A DNA stretch of 64,000 nucleotides from assembly GCA_011033025.1 (NCBI GenBank), contig WFMF01000101.1:62001-126000 (forward strand), given 5' to 3'. This document shows positions 11,517 through 21,629 of the stretch, piece by piece. Made by a program: the position numbers and the translations under genes. The first letter of the stretch is position 1. Every line of letters begins with the position of its first letter. The notes under the pieces were generated by a model. It was not told the DNA's origin and ran no database searches. It worked only from the letters and a program-made list of their open reading frames with translations. This stretch comes from Beroe forskalii (lineage: Eukaryota > Ctenophora > Nuda > Beroida > Beroidae).

Positions 11517-14500
11517 TCAACTTTCCAACGTTTTGATTTCATCCAAAAGCCGTCGACCGTACGTGAGACCATCTCTATCGTCGATGTTCATTGCAGTACA
11601 CTTCATCCTGGAATTAGAATAAATACATAAGGTCCAATTTGAAACAAAGAACTTTTATTCTTGTTAGGAAAAATTCTGTATCATGAAAAACACGAAATTT
11701 GGTAATACTGATCAAGCGAAAGGTGTCCCAGCTAACCTCGTTTCGTCCATGTAAGATTCCAATCTAGCCCGCAGTTTGAAGTTTTTCGATTTGAAGGTGA
11801 CTTGATCTAGGACCTTCTCGTATTCGGTCTCGTTGGATTCCTTCAGGGCACCGAGTTCTGCAGATGTGGTGCCAAGGAGCTTTTCAGCTGTTTCTTGGGA
11901 CATCAAACTTTTATCAGGTCAAAAAATAGGACATGAAATATATTTCATTGTCCAATCAACATATATATGATCGAGAATAAAACAGGCTGAAAAAATAAAG
12001 ATAGCTGGTCAGGGCAAGGAGTGCAAATTTATATTTTTCAATTGATTTTAAACAGATCAACAGGCTTTCCCATCAAGACAAGCCAAGAAGCCCAGCCCCT
12101 TCTATAAGTTTTGAAATGTAACAAGGTAAGACTAATATTTATTTTTTGACTATTAAATTAATAGTGTACTTTGTAAAATACCTGGAAGCACGTCACCCAA
12201 TCAGCCCCCGTAAAGTCTGCTACTTTGACAGTTAACATGAGTCTGTATTTGAAGTTAGGGTAGAGTTTATCGCACTTCTCACACCTGTATTCCGTGGGGG
12301 ACTCCATCAGTACCTGGAGAAAAGAACTTAAATCGGAGGGGATTCTTTCAAGAAGTAGAATTGAACTGGACGAATTTGGGGGGGATTGTAGCCCAAAAAA
12401 AACCAAAAAAAACCAAAAAAAACCAAGCCCAAGATCCCAAATTTGGGGTAGGGCTTGGTTTTTTTTTGGTTTTTTTTTTTTATTTTTTTTTTTGGTTGGA
12501 TTTTTTGAACTTTTGGACATTTCACACCAATGTGTTATTTGTGTTATTTTTATATTCTTATTGATACTCAATGGTTTTCAATAATTACAGATGGCTTAAA
12601 TCACTATTTTAAGGACTTTATTAGCATTTGAGAAGCATTTTAAGAGCCCTCAGTGCTTTTTTGATAAGGTACAACGGAAAATCATGAGATAGCACAGGAC
12701 CTTGGTCCAAAGTGATTAGAGAGGAACAGTAAAAGTCCGATCAAAGGTGTCGAATCAGGCCATACTGGTCTAAACAAGAGCGCTCTGGCCACTCATTACC
12801 ACGTAGGGGTTATTCAAGACCCGAGGGTCCTTCAAAAGGTTGGTTCACCAGGGCCTGATGACAAAGGGCCAAGGATTCACCAAGTGTTACATCGCATCTC
12901 AGGGCGAGGTAAGGCTTCATGAGGAGTTCAGACTAGTGTCACCAGAGGCCAGAAAAGTGTTGCAGGGAGTCAGCTGGGAGTCACAGGGGGCAAAGAAAGG
13001 ACCAACAAGGCACCAGGTGAAGGTTGCCAGATGAAGGTCGGCCAGTTGAGAGCAATTTAGCATTCTTGCTTAAATTATGATTGACAAAGGTCAGCCACAA
13101 TGATCACCAGAAGAACAGTTTGTAGGCACTTAGTCACCAAGCAATGATAAAGGCTTCCATCAGTCAGCAAGGCTTGATTATTGATGCTCAGCATATCTTT
13201 TCTGAGCTGTCAAAAAGTCATCTGTGTGGCAAAGGGACAGGCAAGTGCCACCAGCTTCTTGCGAGAGTCGACTTGTTGATGAAACGTGTCCTACTGTCCT
13301 GTGAAGTCATAATTGAGCAATTAACACTGGGAGAAGTGAGTCTGAAAAGGATGCCGCCAAGGGTCTAGTCAGCCTCTGGTTCATGTAAGGGTATCCGGCC
13401 AGAATATCACGTCAGAATCACCAGTGGGTTACTTGATCAGCTAAGAGTCAGCAGTGGGTCATACCAGAAGTACCAGCTGGGTCATAAGGTAGGATCAGAG
13501 ACGCCAGTTATAGGTCAGGTAGGAACCGGATACGCCAGTAGGACAAGAAGGATAGCAGTCACCAGTAGGTACGGTAGGATCAGAAGATGCCATTACGTCA
13601 GGTAGGATCACGATGCTCAGGTAGGATCAGGAGACGCCAGCTGTAGGGTCAGGTAGGATCATGAGACGCCAGTCATAGGTCAGGTAGGATCAGGAGAGCG
13701 CTGATAGGTAAGGTGGGATCAGGAGATGCCAGTACGTCAGGTAGGAGTAGGAGGCTCAGGTAGGATCAGGAGACGCCAGTCTCCAATGGTTCAGATAGGA
13801 TCAGTCCAGATGCCAGTAGGTCAGGTAGGATCAGGAGACGCCAGTAGGTCAGGAAGGATCAGAAGACGCCAGTAGGTCTGGTAGGATCAGGAGACATCAG
13901 TGCACAGTAAGTCAGGTAGGATCAGGAGACACGAGCTATAGGTCAGGTAGGATCAGGAGACACCAGTCTCCAATGGGTCAGATAGGATCAGTCCAGATGC
14001 CAGTAGGTCAGGTAGGATCAGGAGACACCAGTAGGTCAGGTAGGATCCAGAAGACGCCAGTAGGTCTGGTAGAATCAGGACATCAGTGCACAGTAAGTCA
14101 GGTAGGATCAGGAGACGCCAGTCTCCAATGGGTCAGATAGGATCAGTCCAGATACCAGTAGGTCAGGTAGGATCAGGAGACACCAGTAGGTCAGGTAGGA
14201 TCAGAAGACGCCAGTAGGTCTGGTAGGATCAGGAGACATCAGTGCACAAAGTCAGGTAGGATCAGGAGACACGGCTATAGGTCAGGTAGGATCAGGAGAC
14301 GCCAGTTATAGGTCAGGTAGGAACTGAAGACGCCAGTAGATCAAGTAGGATAGCAGACACCAGTAGGTACTAGGTAAGGGGTCAGAAGATGCCATTAGGT
14401 CAGGTAGGATCACGATGCTCAGGTAGGATCAGGAGACGCCAGATGTAGGTCAGGTAGGATCAGGAGACGCCAGTCATAGGTCAGGTAGGAACTGGAGACA

Positions 14501-17500
14501 TGGTAGGTAAGGTAGGATGAGGACATGCCAATAGGTAAGGTAGTATACTAGTATCAGGAGATGCCAGTACGTCAGGCTGGATCAGGAGACACCAGTAGGT
14601 CAAGTAGGATCAGGAGAAGCTAGTAGGTCAGGTAGGATCAGAAGACGTTACTAGGTCAGGTAGGATCAAGAGACACCAATGGCTAAAGAGTTATATCTAT
14701 TTGAGCTTTTAATTTAAGTTTTTACTAGTGGACCAGGCAAAAGTACCAGCTGGGTCACAGGTAAGTGTCTGCTGTCACCTATGGTCAGGCAATGGTCGAA
14801 AGTATTAAAGTAGGTCAGGTAAGATTCATAAGTAGGTCAGAGAAGATTAGTCAGTAGGTCAGATAAGAAGCGTCACTAGGCCAGGTAAGAGTCGCCAGTA
14901 GGCCACATAAGGTTCCTTATTAGGTCAGCTAAGGTTGTCAGTAGGCCAGATGAGAGACAGCTAGTAGGTCAAGTAGGAGGCGCCAGGAGATCAGGTAATG
15001 GGGAGTCACCAGTCATTGAGGAATTCGGGCAAAAGGCCTAACTTGGTCTAATTTGGTCATGCAAGAATCGCCATCTGGAACGGGTAAAAGGTCACCAAAA
15101 AGCCAATAGGTCAGGCAAAAGTCATAATTTAGTCAGGCTAGAGAGAAAGAGGCCTAGTTGGTCAGGTCAGAGTCGACAGTGAATTAGGCAAGAGTTGCAA
15201 AACTGGAAAGCACTCAGCGTGTCAGCCAGGAGTCACAGCCGCTCAGGTTTGAGGTCCCATTGGATCAGGTCATTGTCACCAGTGAGTTAGGCAAAGTTAC
15301 AAGCTGGGTCTGGCATGGGTCACCAGTCACTGAGGCAAGAGTCACCAGTAAGTCAGCAAGAGACACCAGTTAGTCAGGCAATATTGTGCTGTTTACTGTT
15401 AGGTGATACCTTAGCCCTTCAAGCTCTGAAAATGTGAAAATAGCCGTTTCTATTCACCAAATAAACTTTAAAGCCACTGACTGTGAAAATTATGTTCAAA
15501 AAACAACAGATTTTATGTCAAAATTCATTGGAAAAAGCCCCAGAAATGACCAAAATGTAACCCAAAAAAACCTAAAAAAACCAAAAAAAACCAAAAAAAA
15601 CCTAGCCCAAGAATCGAAAAATAGGGTAGGGCTTGGTTTTTTTTGGGCTACAATCCCCCCAATTTGAATGAAAATAACTGAAAATGACTCCTTTTCGTGA
15701 AGCCGCTGTTAAAACTCCAGGCATGTATCTAGATCTTACATATTCGATTTATGATGAAAAAAATAAATTTCCCCCTACTGAATCTCGGCAACTGCTTGGC
15801 TTCTGAAAAATACGAGCTATAGGACTGATCCAACATCCAGAAACAGTTTTAAAACCCACCTTTTTATTGCAATCAGTACTGGGACACGCTTGATACATGC
15901 AGTTATCTTTCTTGACAAAGACAACCGTCCCACTGTTAGAGAAATACTCGGGTTGCTCCTGGAAACAGCAACGATTAGTGATGAAATTTTACGGTCTTCA
16001 AGTTCCCGATCCTTTTTCTTCATGCTAAAAGAGATTTGGAACGTGTCATAACGATACAATACAATAAAATACAATACAATAAAATACAATACAATACAAT
16101 ACAATACAATACAATACAATACAATACAATACAATACAATACAATACAATACAAAACAATACAACACCATACCAATTTAGCTTCTTTGACTTCTTGGAAT
16201 GTCTTGAAGGGAGTCTCCATATTGGCACCCCCACCTTGACTACTTGACATCTGCTTGAAGGTCATGTTTTTCCCGTAGCTTTCATACCAGCCCTTGATTT
16301 CGTGTGAGGCTGGATTATCGGGGTTTATCTGAAGAATGGATATTTGAGTTCGGATGATGAATTAGGAACAGTTTAGTAGTTCCCGCGCTACTTTAAATTT
16401 CGGCATTTCAAAGAGGTCCGCGCGCAAGACGCCGCGCGTCACGTCAATGAGGAACAAATGGCAAAATTGCAGCAAAATTGCACGACAACAAGATATGGAA
16501 AGTGTTCTACCGAGGTGTGTCAGCGAACCGCCGAACCATTCATTTGCCTACTTTGGCGCGTTGAACAGCTTCGTGTGCAGCTTCACATGCGCGGCGTAAT
16601 TGTGCGCAGGTCACTGGCTGTTAATTAGGGACCGTTCACATACTACGTAATCACCTAGGGGGAGGGGGGTTTCCGAATGATTACGTTACATGTTATTGAA
16701 ACAAATACAATTACTGTTAACTTGATTTCGAGGGGGGAGGGGGTTAAAATCGGGCAAAAATTGATTACGTAATATGTGAACGATCCCTTACAGGCAGTGA
16801 GTCGCACACGATTACGCCGCGCATAAAAAAGCAGCGCACGTTACAGTTCAACACGCCGCTAACCTGTAAGGAGAATTAAAGAAAACAGACAGCCACTAAC
16901 CTGTAAGGTAGAATTAAACGACACTGACAGTGTTCTTCCTCCGAAATCGCTGACTTTTGCTGCTTTTACCGAAATCACCGGGTTGACCAAACTACCGTCA
17001 AATCCCTCAGCATCACTTCCCCACAGGGTAAGACTGGTAGCTGCTCCTGACTTGTCTTGGATCTTCAGTTCGCGTTTTACGACTTGTTTGCCTGACGCTC
17101 TGCGAGAGTTTTACTATAGAGCAGTGAGATTACGACACAAAAAGTTAATCATTAATTATTTCACATTATTATACGCCAGTTCAAGTACCCACTTATTTAC
17201 TGAATGCTGAAATCGTCAGTAACGGTGACAGTTCGAACTGCAGTTTTTTTGCGTGCGGCGTATAAACAACATGTTAAATAAGTCCATGCTGCACTAGAAT
17301 AGATTATTTCGTTCAATTTCCCACAAAATTTACAATGGTCTTGTGTCTAAGCCAATGAAACATAGACTAGTAGCCGGTTGAAACAGACTGAAATTCCTTA
17401 CAGTCGAACTGAAATCCCAGTCTAATTTCCAGACGAAATTAAAGTCAAATGATTTAGGGAATTAGTCTCCAAGGATTTGCGGCAACTACGCAGGATTCAA

Positions 17501-20500
17501 ATCTAGTCAAGCTGCAATGTAGTTTGAACTATTGTACTGACTACTGACTGCACAGTATCATGAAGATGCGATGTACTGACTGCTGTATCATGAATGTATA
17601 AATTGTATATTACTATGCATGATCTACGCATAGCATGCATGTCGCGTACAAATGAGATTATCAAACGAACATGAACTTGGTCGTTTGTCTGAACTGAGTC
17701 ATTAGTCAAATAGTTGATGATAACTGATAATCAAGTAGGAGCATCATTGACCAATGAACATTCGATGTTAAAAATAAGAATACAATCCTAGCCTATCTCC
17801 ATCACTGATATCGAATGGGGCAAAGTGAAGCTGCTCGGAATAACCCACCTAGCTGTGATGGTAAGAACGTCCCCAATAAGGGTCACCCCGTGAAATAATT
17901 ATTCTGCTTATAACACTCGGCTTCACACATGAAATTATTTTCATATTCGTATTTCTAGAAATACTATACTAGTTTTATAACCAGAGGCGTTATTCATGCA
18001 TATTACTATGCATGAATCATGATCTACGTATAGCATGCATGTCGCGTACAAGTGAGACTATCAAACGAGTCTGAACTTGTTCGTTTGTCTGAAATGAGTC
18101 ATGAGTCAAATAACTAATGAGATTTGATAATAAAGTAGGAGCATCATTGACCGATGAACATTGGACGTTACGAGCTTTCACAGGAAAATAAGAATACAAT
18201 CCTAGCTCCACCGTTGCTCTCATGTGGCAATTCAAGTGAAGCTATAAGCTACCTAGCTGTGACACTTGACAGTAGTACTAACGTCCCCGATAATCGGAAT
18301 AACGTACCTAGCAGTGATGGAAGTAACGTCCCCGATAATCGGAATAACGTACCTAGCAGTGATGGAAGTAACGTCCCAAATTATCGGAATAACGTACCAA
18401 GCAGTGATGGAAGTAACGTCCCCAATAACCCCAATAATAACGTACCTAGCAGTGATGGAGGTAACGTCCCCGATAGTAGTCGCGACCCCGATGACGTCCA
18501 CAAAGGCGTCCTTTTCCACTTGATCCAGGTCGGAGATGTACGTGTAGTTGAGCTGGACTTGTGGGACTGCAGCCGCGTCTGAGGGGGAGACATCAATCTA
18601 TTTAATAGCACTGAGAAGACGACGATAATCACAAGATTTTTGAAAGCTTCTGAATACAATTCTCTCGTATCAGTTATTTCGTTTGAACTTCAACCTCTTG
18701 AGATTGTAAGGATGTTATTAAGACATCATGAGATTATATGGATCTCATTAAGCTAGCAATCAGCAAGCTTAATCAGTCTCATTTAATCCTCGGAGATAAA
18801 TTCATCAGCAGCCGAGTACCAATTATCGGAAAAATCCAGCTGACTTAATCCTGTTTTTACTGAAATCAACGATATCATTACCTTGGCAAAACAACAATTT
18901 GAACTGTCCCAGAAAATCTTATTACCTTCGCAGAGCACAATGCTTGTGTCATTGTTCATGGTCATCTCGTAATCGTTCTTTATACTGGTATACTGCTTGT
19001 TGGCTGTTTTCAGTGTACAACGTGAAATGTAGTACACTTTGTCTTGCTCGATGGTGGTGAAGAACTTGTCAACTGCGTCCGTGAACCCTGGGAAATGAGG
19101 GGTGTGACAACAGAAATTGAGACGCGACAACAGGATTCATGAAGTGACAACATGAAGTGACAACGTGAAAACAGGATTCATGAAGTGACAACATGAAGTG
19201 ACAACGTGAAAACAGGATTCATGAAGTGACAACATGACATGATTCATGAAGTGATAACATGAAGTGACAACACAAACAAACAAATACAAACAAACACAAA
19301 CACAAACAAACACAACCCTGTACATCTGATCTCCCCTGTTTCGTCCATCAACTCGATACTGAACAGCTTGCCCTCTCCCTTAGAATTGGACCACGTTCTG
19401 ATGTCTGACTTCTTGGTGACTCTGAGAGGTGACATGGGTTGAAACATTGATCCGGTTCATATTTTGTGGCTGATTTTTCTTGGGAAGGAACAAAAAGGCA
19501 TACAAAAACAAGAAAAAAATGAACTGATAGAAAATAAGGGTACAAACGATGAAACAATCAAACAAACATACAAACAAAAACAAACAGACAAACAAACAAA
19601 CAAAAACCCACACCTACAAACAGTCACCTGGCTCGGATAGTCCACTTGTTCTGGTAAGGGTTGAGGGAGGATATGGGGAAGATGGTACCAGCAAACAAAC
19701 AAACAAACAAACAAGCAAACAAACAAAAAACAACAAACCTACAAACAGTTACCTGGCTCGGATAGTCCACTTGTTCTGGTAGGGGTTGAGGGAGGATATG
19801 GGGAAGATGGTGCCAGCAAACAAACAAACAACAAGCAAACAAACAAACAAACAATGAAACAAACAGCAAGCAAACAAACAAAAAAACAAACAAACACAAA
19901 CAAACCAACAATCACCTGGCTCGGATAGTCCACTTGTTCTGGTAAGGGTTGAGGGAGGATATGGGGAAGATAGTGCCAGCAAACAAACAAACAAACAAAC
20001 AAACCACAGTCACCTGGCTCGGATAGTCCACTTGTTCTGGTAAGGGTTGAGGGAGGATATGGGGAAGATGGTGCCAGGGGCTCCACCCGGGGCAGCACCT
20101 GCTAGCCCTCCTGAGGAGGAGGAGGTTATTCTGGGTTAAATTATTAAGTTGGTCAAATCATATGTTGATCTCTTTTGGATCAATTTTGGTCGAATTACTT
20201 TTTGGTTATAAGGTTTTTGGTGGCGAAGTTTAAAGTATTGCAAAGAAGTTGAGCATAGGTACAGAGAACTTTTCATATTGTGTTATTTCGTTACTTTGTT
20301 TAACTGTTTTTAAGCCAATAAGTTTGCTCATTTATATTATTTTCATTAATAAACGCGTTGGTACCCACCTGTGTTGGGCAGGTTACTGGAGTAAGGAACA
20401 GTAGCTGTAGAGGTGGTGGTGGAGGCAGGCATGTTACTCTCATCCATTCGAACTGGGTTGCCTGGAGGATGGATTCTATCAACTCTTAGTCACGTACACT

Positions 20501-21629
20501 GAAACTCTAAGTCACGTATTGAAGCTCTAAGTCACGTACTGATACTCTAAATCACGTACTGAATCTCTACATCACGTACTAACAGTAATACTCTGAATCA
20601 CGTACTGATACTCTGAATCACGTACACTGAAACTCTGAATCACGTACTGATACTCTAAGTCACGAACTGATTCTCTAAGTCACGTACTGATACTCTAAAT
20701 TCTATTGAATATTTGTTACAGAATAGGGAATTTGAAACCTATAAACAGCTGTCAAAAGAAACCCCCCATTCCCCCACCTATAACATTCTACCACCTATTA
20801 ATCCTCTCTCTCACCCCACCTATAACATTCTACCCACCTATTTTCGAAGAAACCTCCCATCACCCCACTTATAACATTCTACTCACCTATTTTCACCCAC
20901 CAACAACATTTCACCCACCTATTTTCTCGGTGTGCTGCGTCACTACACTGATATCCAGGAAGAGTAGAAGGTTCCTATTGTTAGCAGTGGTCGTACTGCT
21001 CCTCTCAACCTTCACTATTGTGAAGCGCGTTACTGTCCCGTCCGTTATCTGGGAAATGTGTGCCGTCATCAATTCACCATCGTATTTCATGATAGTGACG
21101 TCATAAATACACCATCATGAATCCTGATAATGACATCATGAAGTCACTCAGAACATGTTAGTCGTTATAGATTTAAAACGTTACGTTGCTCATAACATTC
21201 TACTCATAACGCGTTGCTCATAACGCGTTAGTTTCAGTTTAAAATCCTTGATAAGTATCATTTGGTGGATGGAGTTGCCCACGCTGAGAACTGTAGTGAA
21301 GTAAGTACCGTCACTGACCAGAAGCTTGTGTTTCTCACTTCCTGAAATGTATTTGAAATTGAAAAACATGCAATATGTACTATCTAGATGGCGTAACTAC
21401 AATAAGGTACAATCTTACAATGTACAATAAAATACGATATACAATTAACAACAATGTACCATACATATACATTATACAAGTACAATGTACATATATACAA
21501 TTAGTATCACATACCTGCCCCAGCACAGCTCTTGACAGCGTTAACTTGTACTATCGGGTGGAAATCATCCAGATTACAGCTACCCGATAGCATGCGTGTT
21601 ATTGAGTTCGGTGTCAGTTCGGGAGCCAT
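11517..21629 (-). CDS. RPA1: RPA1, replication protein A 70-kDa subunit (multi-exon)
   Basis: Large subunit of the heterotrimer that coats single-stranded DNA in replication, repair and recombination. Exons read on the minus strand: 21629-21515 (start [10 protein letters not shown]), 21341 to about 21283, 21048-20919, 20461-20369, 20110-20014, 19421-19317, 19087-18926, 18578-18446, 17099-16901, 16328-16173, 15958-15860, 12313-12182, 11907-11737, 11607-11517 (stop). Domains follow in order: the N-terminal OB fold, a short linker ([11 protein letters not shown]), DBD-A ([46 protein letters not shown]), DBD-B ([42 protein letters not shown]) and DBD-C with its C4 zinc site (CPSTDC and CEKC). About 580 residues, near the usual 600-620. 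Three spots are unresolved: the exon 2/3 junction, and one extra base at the junctions near 19316 and 11907. Many introns begin with tandem copies of their own donor site. Confidence 0.93.
12394..12497. repeat. Foldback element 1 in an RPA1 intron
   Basis: A-rich arms made of repeated CCAAAAAAAA units face T-rich arms across a short centre, AAGCCCAAGATCCC. The arms are complementary, so the strand can form a long hairpin. It is preceded by GGGGGATTGTAGCCC. The same element occurs in the opposite orientation at 15561-15665. Confidence 0.7.
12800..15390. repeat. Large minisatellite inside an RPA1 intron
   Basis: Degenerate tandem repeat filling most of the roughly 3.5-kb intron between the exons at 15860 and 12313. 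The clearest part, about 13380-14690, has a unit of about 28 bp built around GGTCAGGTAGGATCAGGAGA followed by CGCCAGTA. A higher-order block of several units beginning CTCCAATGG recurs at 13781, 13968 and 14123 (spacing 187 and 155 bp). Outside the core, only the GTCACCAGT/GGTCAGG flavour persists. An open frame at 12840-13034 is a product of the repeat. Confidence 0.85.
15561..15665. repeat. Foldback element 2, inverted copy of the one at 12394
   Basis: Same A-rich and T-rich arms, same TAGCCCAAG / GGGCTTGG centre, and the same terminal block, here reading GGGCTACAATCCCCCC. It lies in opposite orientation to the copy at 12394-12497. The two copies bracket the minisatellite within the same intron. 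Confidence 0.7.
16058..16160. repeat. (ACAAT)n microsatellite next to an RPA1 donor
   Basis: About 20 units of a 5-bp repeat, nearly perfect for ACAAT (with a few AAAAT). It begins about 12 bp inside the intron that follows the exon ending at 16173. The frames reading [10 protein letters not shown] on the minus strand and [10 protein letters not shown] on the plus strand are artefacts of this repeat. Confidence 0.95.
16628..16787. mobile_element. MITE with GGGACCGTTCACA ends, TTA-flanked
   Basis: Terminal inverted repeats of about 24 bp: the left begins GGGACCGTTCACATACTACG and the right is its near-exact complement ending TGTGAACGATCCC. Both ends are flanked by TTA, which fits the three-base TWA target duplication of PIF/Harbinger elements. 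No coding capacity. It lies in the RPA1 intron between 16328 and 16901. Confidence 0.75.
16860..16920 (-). repeat. Duplicated RPA1 exon end and donor site
   Basis: On the gene strand, the exon ends TTTAATTCTACCTTACAG then GTTAGTGGC. About 37 bp into the intron the same end recurs as TTTAATTCTCCTTACAG then GTTAGCGGC. Two near-equal donors therefore follow each other, the second after a 37-bp insertion that would change the reading frame. Confidence 0.8.
17590..18245. repeat. Direct duplication within an RPA1 intron
   Basis: Two direct copies of about 230 bp, roughly 17598-17830 and 18000-18235. They share ATTACTATGCATGA, GCATGCATGTCGCGTACAA, GTTCGTTTGTCTGAA and GGAGCATCATTGACC. Each is followed by a diverged copy of the DBD-B exon end (the first at 17845-17870, reading CAGCTAG then GTGGGT on the gene strand). 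A donor-bearing fragment was therefore copied together with intron DNA. Confidence 0.75.
18270..18480 (-). repeat. 45-bp array of RPA1 exon ends with in-phase donors
   Basis: Four-plus units of 45-48 bp. On the gene strand each contains GGGGACGTTACTTCCATCAC followed by TGCTAG and GTACGTTATT. The first unit is the true exon end ([10 protein letters not shown], donor GT at 18445-18444). Further donors lie at 18397-18396, 18352-18351 and 18307-18306, spaced 48, 45 and 45 bp. All spacings divide by three and the frame stays open through the array, so any donor would keep phase and only add 15- or 16-residue blocks. Confidence 0.88.
19131..19330. repeat. 41-bp array and CAAACA repeat at an RPA1 donor
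   Basis: Three direct units of 41 bp starting CAGGATTCATGAAGTGACAA (19131, 19172, 19213), then a CAAACA/CAAATA microsatellite that reaches the donor of the exon ending near 19317. On the gene strand the intron starts GTTGTGTTTGTGTTTG. No coding role is seen. Confidence 0.8.
19620..20085 (-). repeat. Four copies of RPA1 exon 5 end joined by (TTTG)n
   Basis: The exon 20110-20014 encodes [21 protein letters not shown] and ends GCCAG then GTGACTG. Its last 65-70 bp, with the donor, recurs three more times downstream, at about 19979-19916, 19816-19753 and 19693-19628. The copies are nearly identical and separated by (TTTG)n. Each starts inside the exon at CTGGCACC (or GGTACC), so it has a donor but no acceptor. 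The CLFVCLFV frames on this strand come from the microsatellite. Confidence 0.9.
20480..20705. repeat. 20-bp tandem repeat in an RPA1 intron
   Basis: About ten units of roughly 20 bp with consensus CTCTAAGTCACGTACTGATA, in the intron just upstream (gene sense) of the exon 20461-20369. Confidence 0.85.
20755..20930 (-). repeat. Donor-anchored repeats after RPA1 exon 3
   Basis: On the gene strand, the exon end GAAAATAG followed by GTGGGTGAAATG is followed by variants: GAAAATAG/GTGAGTAGAATG (about 20890), GAAAATAG/GTGGGTAGAATG (about 20840) and several TTATAG/GTGGGG units. At least three are good donors. This is the same arrangement as in other RPA1 introns. Confidence 0.78.
21065..21142. repeat. 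TGACGTCA mini-element pair beside RPA1 exon 3
   Basis: Two adjoining, diverged units of the dispersed 71-bp family: GTCATCAATTCACCATCG then GATAGTGACGTCAT, followed by ACACCATCATGAATCC then GATAATGACATCAT. They lie in intron 2, only about 16 bp from the exon 3 acceptor. Confidence 0.65.
21183..21235 (-). repeat. Short repeats at the end of RPA1 exon 2
   Basis: On the gene strand AACGCGTTATGAGCAACGCG is followed by GTTATGAGTAGAATG and GTTATGAGCAACGTAACG. These stack several GTTATGAG-type donors where exon 2 or its intron should end. All of them are in phase 1, while exon 3 needs phase 0. Confidence 0.55.

Noticed and set aside
15817..16265. Open frames rich in [10 protein letters not shown] or [10 protein letters not shown]
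   Set aside because: They are translations of the (ACAAT)n microsatellite, with only chance extension into RPA1 exon sequence.
18154..18582. Plus-strand frame with [15 protein letters not shown] repeats, like a repetitive secreted protein
   Set aside because: It is the antisense of the 45-bp RPA1 exon-end array; RPA1 exon structure on the minus strand explains it.
19380..20098. Open frames with CLFVCLFVC repeats, suggesting a membrane protein
   Set aside because: They arise from (TTTG)n microsatellite between copies of RPA1 exon 5 in a shifted frame.
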